In this document: piece after piece, positions 18,012 through 26,876 of the stretch
Layout: each line of letters starts with the position of its first letter
Position numbering within the stretch: position 1 is the first letter of the stretch
From: Alphaproteobacteria bacterium
GTDB taxonomy: Bacteria; Pseudomonadota; Alphaproteobacteria; Rhodospirillales; WMHbin7
NCBI GenBank assembly: GCA_015232335.1
Contig: JADFZV010000004.1
Location: forward strand, 1 to 64,000
Reading direction: 5' to 3'
DNA length: 64,000 nt
Notes under the pieces: model-generated
Databases searched by the model: none
What the model was told of the DNA's origin: nothing
Seen by the model: the letters and a program-made list of their open reading frames with translations, nothing else
Made by a program: the position numbers and the translations under genes

Positions 18012-19430
18012 TCACTTGTCCGGAGAGGACAAGGACAGGGGCGATTCCATGGCGGGCAGGCTGAAAAAGAAGGTGCTTCCCTGATCGGGGATCGATTCCA
18101 CCCATATTTTTCCGTGATGCCGCTCGACGATCTTCTTGCAGATGGAAAGTCCGATGCCGGTTCCCTCAAAGCTTCCCGGCCCATGCAGGCGCTCGAACAG
18201 AGCGAAGATGCGCTCGAAATAATCGGGAGCGATGCCGATGCCATTATCCTTGATCGCCAGAATCCACTGGCCGGACCTGCGCTTGCAAGAAACGGCGATC
18301 GCGGGCGAGCGCGAGGCGTGGCGGTATTTGATGGCGTTGCTGATCAGATTCTGAAACAGACGGCTTAGTTCCAGAGCATCGCCCAGCACGACGGGAAGCC
18401 CGCCATCGAACCTGATCTCGGCCTTGGCGACGGCTGCGGCTTCGCGCAGATTTTCTATGGCTTCGCTTAAGGTGGCGTCAAGGGATACGGCCTCCATTCT
18501 TTCAGAACCGCGCCCGACGCGCGAGAATTCCAGAAGATCGAGAATCAGGCTGTTCATGCGCAAAGCGCCTTCCTTGGCGAAGGCGATATAGTCGTTGGCA
18601 TCCGAATCGAGCTTGTCGCCATAGCGGCGCTCGAGCAGGGTGACATAGCAACTGACCGTGCGCAGCGGTTCGCGCAGATCATGCGAAGCAATATAGGCGA
18701 ACTGCTCAAGCTCGGCGTTCGAACGGGAAAGATTCTCGGATTTTTCAAGCAAAGCCTGTTCGGCCAGCTTTCTTTTGCTGATGTCGCGGATGAAGGCGCT
18801 GAATAGATAATCGCCGCCGTGCGATAAGGGAGCTACAGCAATCTCGGCTGGAAATTCGCGGCCTGATTGGTGGAGTACCGTGACCTCGACCGGGCGGTTG
18901 AAGCGTGAGCTTCGTCCCGTTTTCAAGAAGCGGGAAAGCCGTGTCTGCCCGATGCGCCTGAAGCGTGGGGGAACGATGACATCGAAAATGGATTTGCCCA
19001 GCGTCTCACGAGATGGCCTGCCGAACAGGATTTCCGCCTGTTCGTTCCAGCCGATGATTTTGCCAAAGGGATCAAATCTGACCACGGCATCGACCGTTGT
19101 GTCCAGCATTCGACGCAATCTGGCTTCGTTGGCCCGAAGCGATGCCTCGACCTGCTCGCTTTCGTCCATGCGCACGATGAAGGGGCGAAAGACGAAGAAG
19201 TAGATGAAAGGGAAGATCAGAATCACCAGCATGATGGCGTCGATGGTGTGATCCGCCCAGGCGGGAAGACTGGGCAGAAATTCCATCAAACCCATGACGA
19301 AGAATTCCGCTGCTGCGATAACGGCGATGGTGGCGGCCAAAAGCCTTTCCGGCGAACGGATGATCAGCGCGCTTTCAAACCGCGCTCTGTCATTTCTGGG
19401 CTGTGACTGGCTGCCAGCCTGTTCTTCCAT
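18012..19430 (-). CDS. PAS-domain membrane sensor histidine kinase
   Basis: A 472-aa hybrid-free sensor kinase. Two membrane helices at about 32-52 and 62-82 leave only a short periplasmic loop. A PAS domain spans about 105-220, then comes the HisKA dimerisation domain with the phospho-acceptor His250 in ASHDLREPL and a HATPase domain (N box NLISNAIKY, G1 DNGIGIAP, G2 GTGIGLSICKKI). No response regulator lies next to it, so it is an orphan. Its catalytic half closely resembles the kinase at 29470-31596. It interrupts the usual pcm-to-M23 gene order. The signal is unknown; a PAS-sensed cue is likely because the periplasmic loop is so short. Confidence 0.9.
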   Translation of the reverse strand: MEEQAGSQSQPRNDRARFESALIIRSPERLLAATIAVIAAAEFFVMGLMEFLPSLPAWADHTIDAIMLVILIFPFIYFFVFRPFIVRMDESEQVEASLRANEARLRRMLDTTVDAVVRFDPFGKIIGWNEQAEILFGRPSRETLGKSIFDVIVPPRFRRIGQTRLSRFLKTGRSSRFNRPVEVTVLHQSGREFPAEIAVAPLSHGGDYLFSAFIRDISKRKLAEQALLEKSENLSRSNAELEQFAYIASHDLREPLRTVSCYVTLLERRYGDKLDSDANDYIAFAKEGALRMNSLILDLLEFSRVGRGSERMEAVSLDATLSEAIENLREAAAVAKAEIRFDGGLPVVLGDALELSRLFQNLISNAIKYRHASRSPAIAVSCKRRSGQWILAIKDNGIGIAPDYFERIFALFERLHGPGSFEGTGIGLSICKKIVERHHGKIWVESIPDQGSTFFFSLPAMESPLSLSSPDK

Positions 19431-19687
19431 GTATCAGCTTTTCCCGATAGAGCAGTGATTAGCTTCCATTAAATCTCATAATAACCCTAAAGACGATATC
19501 GAGTAAGACGCTGTTGTTATCTGCTTGTAATCTTATCGCCTGATTTTCTGACTTGAATCTGACATCTTATCGTGGTGCTTGTTGTCTCATAATTGATGAA
19601 TGTCGACTTGATCGAATGAGGGTCAACTATTTGGTGCAGGGGGTGTTGATTAACGTTTCCTAAATCATTTTCCCCCAGAAAATTATT

Positions 19688-20482
19688 ATGGGAATCAACT
19701 GTTCTCGATTGATGTCGATGACGCTGCTGCTGGCCCTGGCGGGATGTTCGCCGGGCCTTTCCGATTCCTGGTGGAACCATCCGGTTTCGCAAAGGCCGTC
19801 GCAAGCGCCCACGGCAAAGCCTGTTCAGCCGAATGCGCTGCCCTTTGGCATGATCGAGGTGGTCAAGGGGGATTCGGTCCATGCCTTGGCGCGCCGCCAC
19901 AATGTCGCTGTGCGTGATCTGATCGATGCCAACCGACTTGAACCACCTTTCAAGCTTCTGATCGGCCAGCGTTTGAGGATTCCAACAGCGCCTCCTCCAC
20001 GCGTTCGTGAACCAGTCATTGCCGCCCCCGAACCAACGCTTGCGGCAAGGCCTGGGCCTGTGCCGGAATCCCTGATCGTTCCCGAACCCATGCCGAAGGC
20101 GGGCAAGGGATTTCTCTGGCCCTTGAAAGGATCGCTGCTGGCTGGTTTTGGCAGCAACGGCAAGGGGCTCAACAATGACGGTATCAATATTTCCGCCAAG
20201 CGCGGCGCCTATGTGCGCGCCTCTGAAAACGGCGTCGTGGTTTATGCCGGAAGCGAGCTTAAGGGCTTTGGCAATCTTCTTCTGATCAAGCATCAGGACG
20301 GCTGGGTTTCGGCCTATGCCCATAACGAGATTCTGCTGGTGGGCCGGGGTGATCGCGTTGAGCGCGGCCAATCCATCGCCCGAGTGGGGGCAACGGGCAA
20401 TGTGAAACACCCGCAGCTTCATTTCGAACTGAGGCGCGAATCAAAACCGGTCGATCCCTTAAGCCAGTTGGTTGAGGGGTGA
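19688..20482 (+). CDS. LysM/M23-like lipoprotein (NlpD/EnvC-type, degenerate)
   Basis: A 264-aa lipoprotein: the lipobox LALAGC puts the lipidated Cys near residue 19. A LysM peptidoglycan-binding module lies at about 56-98 (VVKGDSVHALARRHNV...GQRLRIP), then a Pro-rich linker, and an M23 fold at about 140-260. The first zinc ligands of active M23 enzymes (HxxxD) are replaced here by NNDGIN, although QLHFELR keeps its His. Like NlpD and EnvC it is therefore probably a catalytically dead activator of amidases. The 257-base AT-rich region before it (19431-19687) holds no recognisable gene. The start is not certain; an ATG 8 codons later is possible. Confidence 0.82.
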   Translation: MGINCSRLMSMTLLLALAGCSPGLSDSWWNHPVSQRPSQAPTAKPVQPNALPFGMIEVVKGDSVHALARRHNVAVRDLIDANRLEPPFKLLIGQRLRIPTAPPPRVREPVIAAPEPTLAARPGPVPESLIVPEPMPKAGKGFLWPLKGSLLAGFGSNGKGLNNDGINISAKRGAYVRASENGVVVYAGSELKGFGNLLLIKHQDGWVSAYAHNEILLVGRGDRVERGQSIARVGATGNVKHPQLHFELRRESKPVDPLSQLVEG

Positions 20483-20582
20483 TACCCTATATTTACCACA
20501 ATTAAAATAAGGTCTTGTTCAGACTGCGTTCAGCTTCGCTCCAATAATCTTTGGATAATCAAATTATTCAAAGGAGGGAAGC

Positions 20583-21458
20583 GTGGCAGGTTTTTTCAAG
20601 CGTTTGTCGCTGGGGGTGGCGCTGGCCGCCCTTGCTCTGTCGCCCCAGGCGGCGCAGGCCGAGCAGAAGGGCGTCATCAAGGCGGGCAGCCTGAACAAGA
20701 ATCTCGTCGTGGATATTCATTCCGGCAAGATCGAGACCAGCGGTGACGCCTCAGCGGTCACCCACCTGATTCTCAACCGCAATGTTCCCATCTCCTACGA
20801 ATATATCGCCATTCTGATGCGCACGCCCAACGCCTTTGGCGAGGGTGGTGCGGGCTGTGTGGTTTGCCATAATTCGAACGATCCGGCGGAAAGCTACCGC
20901 GGTCTCGATCTCACCTCCTGCAAGGGCATTTTGAAAGGCTCGACCGAAGAGCCGGTGCGTCCCATCCTCGAGCCGGGCAATGCCAATAAAAGCCTGCTGC
21001 GACGCATGCTGCGCAATAACCGGATGCCTTTGGGCGTCTCCTTCGTCAGTCCCACCCACACGCCAGCCATCGAGGCCGTGAAGGACTGGATCAATTCGGG
21101 CGCCAAGGAAGATGCCGCCTTCAAGAAGGTTCTGGCTTCCTTTGCCAAGGGCGGCGCTTTTGGCACCGATCAGGCCTGTGTTGATTGCCACATGTCGAAC
21201 GAGGAGCCTCCGAGCTTCCACGAACTTGATCTGACCAGCTACAAGGGCATCATGCTGGGCGGCGATTCGGTTCTGAATGCCAAAATCGGCAAGCCGCCCA
21301 CCAAGGTGGTGATTCCCGGCAAGGCCGAGGAAAGCCCCCTTTACCAGCGTTTGGTCGAGAATCGCATGCCCCCCGGCATCGATCCCTCGGTTGATCGCGA
21401 CACGCCGGGTACCCGCATCCTGATGCGCTGGATCGAGCAGGGTGCCAAGTGCCAGTAA
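20583..21458 (+). CDS. Secreted di-haem c-type cytochrome, duplicated module
   Basis: A 291-aa exported protein with a signal peptide ending AQA at about 26 and two haem-c sites: CVVCH (92-96) and CVDCH (199-203). Each is followed by the same layout: a LDLTS(C/Y)KGI motif, a PG(N/K)A..S(L/P)L stretch, an NRMP(L/P)G motif whose Met could be the second haem ligand (about 148 and 262), and a WI-x-GAK end. This is an internal duplication of one small cytochrome module, resembling planctomycete-type cytochrome c domains. Start GTG at 20583, preceded by a strong GGAGG site. The electron partner is unknown; it is flanked by unrelated genes. Confidence 0.82.
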   Translation: MAGFFKRLSLGVALAALALSPQAAQAEQKGVIKAGSLNKNLVVDIHSGKIETSGDASAVTHLILNRNVPISYEYIAILMRTPNAFGEGGAGCVVCHNSNDPAESYRGLDLTSCKGILKGSTEEPVRPILEPGNANKSLLRRMLRNNRMPLGVSFVSPTHTPAIEAVKDWINSGAKEDAAFKKVLASFAKGGAFGTDQACVDCHMSNEEPPSFHELDLTSYKGIMLGGDSVLNAKIGKPPTKVVIPGKAEESPLYQRLVENRMPPGIDPSVDRDTPGTRILMRWIEQGAKCQ

Positions 21459-21521
21459 GTCGGTTTGAGTTGAATTCGCGTTTCATGTGAACGCCCTTCC
21501 CCAGGACGTTTCACATACCTT

Positions 21522-21558
21522 CCCCCCCTTCCGCCTTCCCGGAAGAGGGGGGATTTTT
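21522..21558 (+). terminator. Rho-independent terminator after the cytochrome gene
   Basis: A C-rich arm (about 21522-21533) pairs with a G-rich arm (about 21540-21552, GGAAGAGGGGGG), followed by ATTTTTAT. The stem is GC-rich with one or two mismatches. It also overlaps the 3' end of the convergent DUF815 gene and may serve both directions poorly. Confidence 0.65.
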
Positions 21559-22408
21559 ATTCCAAGATTTTGGTTTCCAGCCGTCCGGCCAGATCTTGTA
21601 TGAACTGCCAGGCGACACGGCCCGAGCGAGCGCCCCTTGTGACGGACCATTCCAAGGCCTGACGCTTTAATTCATCGGGTGCAATGGCCAGCCCATAGCG
21701 TTCGGCATAGCCCGAAACCATCTCCAGATAGGTTACCTGATCTGCGTTGTGAAAGCCCAGCCAGAGGCCGAAGCGGTCGGACAGCGACACCTTCTCCTCG
21801 ACCGCCTCGCCGGGATTGATGGCGCTTGATCGCTCGTTCTCGATCATGTCGCGGGCCATCAGATGGCGCCGGTTTGAGGTGGCATAGAAGACCACATTCG
21901 AGGGCCGTCCCTCGATACCGCCTTCCAGCACGGCTTTCAGCGATTTATAGGCATCGTCCTGGGCGTCGAAGGACAGATCGTCGCAAAACAGCACCGCCCG
22001 GCGCTTGCTGTCTTTCAGAACGCTTAAAAGCCGGGGCAGGGAAGGGATGTCCTCGCGGTGGATTTCCACCAATGCCAGGGCCTGAGGGGTTTCTTGGTTG
22101 ATCTGGGCGTGGACGGCCTTGACCAGCGAGCTTTTGCCCGTTCCCCTGGCTCCCCATAATAGGGCGTTGTTGGCGGGCAGGCCTTTGGCGAATCGCCTTG
22201 TATTGTCCAGAAGCTTCCCGCACTGGGCCTCGATTCCCTTCAAAAGATTAAGCGGTACCCGGTTGACCTTAGCCACCGGCTCCAGGGCGCCAGTGGCGGC
22301 ATGCCAGACGAAGGCATCGGCCTTATGAAGCTCGTTTAAGGGTTTAAGACCCGGAGCTAGGCGCTCCAGGGCCTCGGCGATGCGGCGCAGGAGGTCCGTT
22401 TCATTCAT
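21557..22408 (-). CDS. DUF815 family AAA ATPase
   Basis: A 283-aa P-loop ATPase. Walker A is WGARGTGKSSLVKA (about 83-96), Walker B is AVLFCDDLSFD, and the sensor region is VVFYATSNRRHLM. These match the DUF815 family of stand-alone AAA-like proteins, whose role is not established. The ATG at 22408 was preferred to a start 12 codons upstream because family members begin around here. It is convergent with the cytochrome gene and divergent from yajC (about 100 bases between starts). A place next to the yajC-secDF cluster is common in alphaproteobacteria. Confidence 0.85.
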   Translation of the reverse strand: MNETDLLRRIAEALERLAPGLKPLNELHKADAFVWHAATGALEPVAKVNRVPLNLLKGIEAQCGKLLDNTRRFAKGLPANNALLWGARGTGKSSLVKAVHAQINQETPQALALVEIHREDIPSLPRLLSVLKDSKRRAVLFCDDLSFDAQDDAYKSLKAVLEGGIEGRPSNVVFYATSNRRHLMARDMIENERSSAINPGEAVEEKVSLSDRFGLWLGFHNADQVTYLEMVSGYAERYGLAIAPDELKRQALEWSVTRGARSGRVAWQFIQDLAGRLETKILE

Positions 22409-22509
22409 GAATTCGACCCTAACCGTCCCTGCAAAAAAGCTCAACAGTCTAGGTTTGCAAAGCCAGGGCCAGCCTGTATAGTCGCCCCGGATTTTCCAAG
22501 GAGCCCACC

Positions 22510-22929
22510 ATGTTGATTTCCGAGGCTTTTGCCCAAACCGCCGCCCCTGCCGCCGATGGCCTTTCCGGCCTGTCTTCGATGCTGCCGCTGGTTCTGATCT
22601 TCGTCATTTTCTACTTTCTGCTGATCCGTCCGCAACAAAAGCGCGTCAAGGAGCATAAAGCGATCCTGTCGCAGTTGCGCCGCGGCGACAAGGTGGTGAC
22701 CGGTGGCGGAATCATCGGCCAGGTGGTCAAGGTCCAGGACAACGAAGTCACGGTCGAGATCGCCGAGAACGTCAAGATCAAGGTGGTGCAAGACACCATC
22801 TCCGCCGTTGTTTCGCGGGGCGAGCCGGTTCCCGGCAAGGGCGCCAACGACGGCGATGCTCCCAAGCCCGAGGGCGAAAGCAAGAGCGGCTCGATGCTGG
22901 GCAAGCTTTTGTCCGGCAAGAAAGACTGA
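22510..22929 (+). CDS. yajC: Sec translocon accessory protein YajC
   Basis: A 139-aa single-span membrane protein that associates with SecDF. The membrane helix is at about 26-42 (LPLVLIFVIFYFLLIRPQQKR), followed by the conserved HKAILSQLRRGDKVVTGGGIIG region and a charged tail. The tail of about 30 residues beyond the core is longer than in E. coli. First gene of yajC-secD-secF; secD follows after 22 bases. Confidence 0.94.
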   Translation: MLISEAFAQTAAPAADGLSGLSSMLPLVLIFVIFYFLLIRPQQKRVKEHKAILSQLRRGDKVVTGGGIIGQVVKVQDNEVTVEIAENVKIKVVQDTISAVVSRGEPVPGKGANDGDAPKPEGESKSGSMLGKLLSGKKD

Positions 22930-22951
22930 TCAACGTGTCTGGTAGCTTTTG

Positions 22952-24517
22952 ATGCGTATCGAGACCTGGAAACTGGTTCTGGTGGCGCTGGTCTTTTCGA
23001 TCGGCGTCTTGTTTGCCCTGCCCAACGCGCTTCCGGCTTCGGTGCGGGCCAGCCTGCCATCCTGGCTGCATCCGGTTAATCTGGGGCTCGATCTTCAGGG
23101 CGGCTCGCATCTGCTGCTTGAGGTCGATATCAAGGCAGTTTTCAAGGAACAGGCAACCAGTCTGGTCGAGACGGCACGAAGCCAATTGCGCAAGGAATCG
23201 ATTCGCTATCTGGGGCTAGGGGCCAGCGTTGACGGCATCCACGTCACCATTCCCGAGCCTGAGCAGCGCGAAAAGGCAAGCGAGCTGTTACGCAAGATCG
23301 ATCCGGGCACCGAGATGGTGGTGGGCGACAACGGCGCCGTGGCGCTGCGCTTTACCGAATTTTCCATAGCGGAACGTAGGCGTGCCGTGGTTGGCCAGTC
23401 GATCGAGATCGTGCGTCGGCGCATCGACGAATTGGGAACGCGCGAATCCACCATCATCCGCCAGGGCGACGACCGCATTCTGGTTCAGCTTCCAGGCCTT
23501 CAGGACCCCGAACAGGTCAAGCGCCTTTTGGGCAAGACGGCCAAGCTGACCTTCCATCTGGTCGATCACGCCGTCAGCCCTCAGGATGCGCTGGCCGGAC
23601 GCATTCCTCCGGGGTCCGAGGCGCTTCCCCTGGCCGATGCCCGCGAGCAGGAGATCACGCGTTCGGTGGTGGTGCGCAAAAGGGTCGAACTGGGCGGCGA
23701 ATCACTGGTTGATTCTCAAGCCAGCTTCAGCGAAGGCATGCCGGTGGTGAATTTCCGCTTCAACGGCCAGGGCTCCAAGAGGTTCGGCGCCATCACCGTC
23801 GAGAATGCCGGAAAGCAGTTCGCCATCGTGCTGGACGGCAAGGTGATCAGTGCCCCGGTGATCCGCGAACCCATTCTGGGCGGGTCGGGCATGATTTCAG
23901 GTAACTTCACCGTGCAGACGGCCAACGATCTGGCGCTGCTTTTGCGCGCGGGTGCTTTGCCTGCACCGTTGACCATTCTGGAAGAACGCACGGTCGGCCC
24001 CGATCTGGGGGCTGATTCCATTCAGGCGGGCAAGACGGCCAGTATCATCGGCCTAGTTTTCGTGGCCTGCTTCATGGTGCTGGTCTATGGCTCGTTCGGC
24101 CTGTTCGCCGATGTGGCGCTGTTGGTGAATCTGGTTCTGTTGCTGGGGCTGTTGTCCATGATCGGGGCCACGTTGACCCTGCCTGGCATTGCGGGCATCG
24201 TTCTCACCATGGGCATGGCGGTGGACGCCAACGTCCTGATCTTTGAGCGCATGCGAGAAGAGTTTCGTCTGGGCCGAGGAATCGTATCGGCCTGCACGGC
24301 AGGATTCAAGCGCGCCCTGGTCACTATCGTCGATTCGCAATTGACCACGCTGATCGCGGCCATTCTGCTCTATCAGTTCGGCACCGGGCCCGTGCGCGGC
24401 TTTGCCGTTACTCTGGCGATCGGACTTTTCACATCGATGTTCACGGCCATTCTGGTGGTGCAGTTGATGATCACGGCCTGGCTGAAATATGCCCGGCCCA
24501 AAGCTCTGCCGATTTGA
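22952..24517 (+). CDS. secD: Protein translocase subunit SecD
   Basis: Proton-driven RND-type factor that completes Sec export from the periplasmic side; 521 aa. One N-terminal membrane helix (8-28), the GLDLQGGSHLLLEVD motif, a large periplasmic domain (P1) and five C-terminal helices with the SecD/F motif GMAVDANVLIFERMREE. The ATG at 22952 was chosen; a TTG just before it is also open. It lies in the yajC-secDF operon and is followed by secF after 13 bases. Confidence 0.96.
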   Translation: MRIETWKLVLVALVFSIGVLFALPNALPASVRASLPSWLHPVNLGLDLQGGSHLLLEVDIKAVFKEQATSLVETARSQLRKESIRYLGLGASVDGIHVTIPEPEQREKASELLRKIDPGTEMVVGDNGAVALRFTEFSIAERRRAVVGQSIEIVRRRIDELGTRESTIIRQGDDRILVQLPGLQDPEQVKRLLGKTAKLTFHLVDHAVSPQDALAGRIPPGSEALPLADAREQEITRSVVVRKRVELGGESLVDSQASFSEGMPVVNFRFNGQGSKRFGAITVENAGKQFAIVLDGKVISAPVIREPILGGSGMISGNFTVQTANDLALLLRAGALPAPLTILEERTVGPDLGADSIQAGKTASIIGLVFVACFMVLVYGSFGLFADVALLVNLVLLLGLLSMIGATLTLPGIAGIVLTMGMAVDANVLIFERMREEFRLGRGIVSACTAGFKRALVTIVDSQLTTLIAAILLYQFGTGPVRGFAVTLAIGLFTSMFTAILVVQLMITAWLKYARPKALPI

Positions 24518-24530
24518 AAGTGCCGCCGCC

Positions 24531-25481
24531 ATGATGCTGGTCCGACGTTTTCTTCCCCAGGATACCAAGTTCGACTTCGTGTCGAAGCGCCTGTTCGCCT
24601 ATGCCCTAACCTGTGTTTTGGTCGTGGGGTCCTGCGTTTCCATGGCAACCAAGGGCTTTAACTTCGGCATCGATTTCGCTGGCGGAATCCTGATGGAGGT
24701 AAAGACCAAAAGCGGTCCCGCCGATCTTGCTTTGATGCGCTCGACGGTTTCCCATCTGGAATTGGGCGAGGTGGCGCTGCAGGAGTTCGGCGCCCCCGAT
24801 TTGATCCTGATCCGTCTTCAACGCCAGGAGGGCGGCGAGCAGGCCCAGCAGGTCGCCGTGGTCAAGGTCAAGACCGCCCTGGGCGAGGGCTATGATTACC
24901 GGCGCACCGAATTCGTCGGCCCCAAGGTGGGCGAGGAACTGATCAGGGGCGGCATTCTGGCCGTTGTGCTGTCGGTGCTGGCCATCGCCGTCTATATCTG
25001 GTTTCGGTTCGAGTGGCAGTTCGGCATCGGCGCCCTGGTCGCCACCTTCCATGACGTCATCACCACCTTCGGCGTCTTTTCGCTGACCGGGCTTGAATTC
25101 AACCTGACCAGTGTTGCGGCGCTTCTGACCATCGTCGGTTATTCGATCAACGACACCGTGGTCGAATATGACCGGGTGCGCGAGAATTTGCGCAAGTACA
25201 AATCCATGAATACCTATGACATCATCAATCTAAGCGTCAACGAAACCCTGGCCCGCACCTTCCTGACCGGCGGCACGGTGTTCGTCTCGGTGTTGGCTCT
25301 GCTGCTTTTCGGTGGCGAGGTGATTCGCGGCTTTTCGGTCGCCATGTTGTGGGGCGTCATCGTCGGCACCTATTCCTCGATTTATGTCGCCATGCCGATT
25401 CTCTATCACTTCGATCTGCGCTCGATCACCAAGGGTAAGGCGGCTGCTGCGGATGTCGAGACGGGCGACGAGGCTTCTTGA
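24531..25481 (+). CDS. secF: Protein translocase subunit SecF
   Basis: Partner of SecD; 316 aa. The N-terminal helix is followed by FNFGIDFAGGILMEVK, and the C-terminal helices carry VGYSINDTVVEYDRVRENL, the SecF equivalent of the SecD proton-path motif. The start at 24531 (ATGATG) clears the secD stop; an upstream in-frame start inside secD looks non-native. The stop overlaps the TTG start of the next gene, so that gene is coupled to the Sec operon. Confidence 0.95.
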   Translation: MMLVRRFLPQDTKFDFVSKRLFAYALTCVLVVGSCVSMATKGFNFGIDFAGGILMEVKTKSGPADLALMRSTVSHLELGEVALQEFGAPDLILIRLQRQEGGEQAQQVAVVKVKTALGEGYDYRRTEFVGPKVGEELIRGGILAVVLSVLAIAVYIWFRFEWQFGIGALVATFHDVITTFGVFSLTGLEFNLTSVAALLTIVGYSINDTVVEYDRVRENLRKYKSMNTYDIINLSVNETLARTFLTGGTVFVSVLALLLFGGEVIRGFSVAMLWGVIVGTYSSIYVAMPILYHFDLRSITKGKAAAADVETGDEAS

Positions 25482-26659
25482 GCCAACGGCGTCGACACCC
25501 CTCCCAGAAGAGCCGGGGTTTTTCCAAAGTAGCTTCGGGCTGGCTTTTGCGTGGGCGCAAGATTCTGGCTCTTTCGATGCTGCTGGTCATCGGCATCTTT
25601 CTTGGCCTTCAGGTGGCAAGCTGGTTCGCCAAAGTCGATACAAGCGCCATTCCCGTGCCCGTCAGTTCATCCGTTCCAGGTGCTGCCCTTTCCCCGACGC
25701 CGGTGCCGCCCTCTTCGCAACCTGTGCCGGATAAACCTGCCGAGAAGCCCCCCACGCCCGTTGCGCCATTGCCGCAGGCAGCTCCCTTGGTCAAGCCGGT
25801 GCCGATACCGCCCCCCGCTGCGCAGGCCTCTCTCAAGGTTCCGCCCGAGCATGGCCCCTATACCGCGACCCCCATTCCCGATGCGCGTATCTGGGCTCCT
25901 GCGCCATCCAAGGATGGCTCGCCGCCCTGGCTGGCACATGCCGTGCCCTTCAAGGATATACCGGGAAGGCCGGTGGTGGCGGTGGTCATCGACGATCTGG
26001 GGCTGGATCGCAGGCGGCCTGGGCGCATTCTCGATCTGCCGGGGCCGATCACGCTCTCCTTTCTCTCCTACGCCCAGGAACTGGCCCAGCAGACGTCGGC
26101 TGGTTTGGCCAAGGGCCACGAATTGCTGGTCCATGTGCCGATGGAGCCGGTGGCGGCCAGCTACGATCCGGGACCGGAAAGCGATTTATTGAAGGTGGGA
26201 TTGGCACCTGAGGAAATTCGCCGCAGGCTGGAGCGTGATCTGGGGCAGTTCACGGGCTATGTCGGCTTCAACAATCACATGGGCAGCCGGTTTACCGCCG
26301 ACAGGGCGGGCATGCGCGTGGTGTTGGAGGAAGTAAAGGCGCGCGGGCTGTTGTTTCTCGATTCCCGCACCTCGGCGCAATCGGTGGGGGCCGAAGTGGC
26401 GCGCGACCTGGGCATTCCCTTTGCCGAGCGCAATGTGTTTCTGGACAATGATCCATCGCGCCCAGCGGTCGAGGCGCAGTTGGCGAAGCTGGAAGACTAT
26501 GCCCGCCAATATGGCCATGCCATCGCCATCGGCCATCCGCATGATGGCACCATCGAGGCTCTGGGAGCCTGGCTTTCGACCCTGGAGGCCAAGGGCATCG
26601 CCCTGGTGCCGGTCAGTGCCATCGTCAAACGCCAGGCCAAGAGTACCCAGAAACAATAG
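25478..26659 (+). CDS. Divergent polysaccharide deacetylase-family membrane protein
   Basis: A 393-aa protein: basic N-terminus, one membrane helix at about 28-50, a Pro/Ala/Val-rich periplasmic linker to about 160, then a divergent polysaccharide-deacetylase (DUF610/YibQ-like) domain. Visible metal-site motifs are VVIDDLG (Asp pair), FNNHMGSRFT and AIGHPHDGT. The substrate is not known for the family; a cell-envelope glycan is likely. The start is TTG at 25478, overlapping the secF stop. Downstream, after 10 bases, lies the small HMA gene. Confidence 0.82.
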   Translation: MSQRRRHPSQKSRGFSKVASGWLLRGRKILALSMLLVIGIFLGLQVASWFAKVDTSAIPVPVSSSVPGAALSPTPVPPSSQPVPDKPAEKPPTPVAPLPQAAPLVKPVPIPPPAAQASLKVPPEHGPYTATPIPDARIWAPAPSKDGSPPWLAHAVPFKDIPGRPVVAVVIDDLGLDRRRPGRILDLPGPITLSFLSYAQELAQQTSAGLAKGHELLVHVPMEPVAASYDPGPESDLLKVGLAPEEIRRRLERDLGQFTGYVGFNNHMGSRFTADRAGMRVVLEEVKARGLLFLDSRTSAQSVGAEVARDLGIPFAERNVFLDNDPSRPAVEAQLAKLEDYARQYGHAIAIGHPHDGTIEALGAWLSTLEAKGIALVPVSAIVKRQAKSTQKQ

Positions 26660-26669
26660 GAGGTGAATT

Positions 26670-26876
26670 ATGCCCCAAACCTATCGCGTCGAAGGCATGA
26701 GTTGCGGCAAATGCGCCGCCTCGGTCGAGAAGGCCATCAAGGCCGTGGCCCCCTCGGCCCAGGTGACGGTCGATCTGGCGGCGAAAACCGTAACGGTGGC
26801 CAATTGCACCGATGAGCCAGCCATCGCCCAGGCCGTCGAGGATGCCGGATTTACCTTCAACGGCTCCAGCGCTTGA
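26670..26876 (+). CDS. Small heavy-metal-associated (HMA) domain protein, CopZ-like
   Basis: A 68-aa stand-alone HMA fold. The metal motif MSCGKCAASVEKAI at residues 10-23 supplies the CxxC pair that binds Cu(I) or a similar soft metal. A strong AGGAGG ribosome site precedes the ATG. CopZ-type proteins hand copper to P-type ATPases, but no such ATPase or regulator is nearby. The 3' end overlaps the convergent ubiX gene by 20 bases. Confidence 0.85.
   Translation: MPQTYRVEGMSCGKCAASVEKAIKAVAPSAQVTVDLAAKTVTVANCTDEPAIAQAVEDAGFTFNGSSA

Noticed and set aside
20538..20575. FNR-like half sites before the cytochrome gene
   Set aside because: TTGGA and ATCAA are separated by 2 rather than 4 bases, so this is not a proper FNR box.
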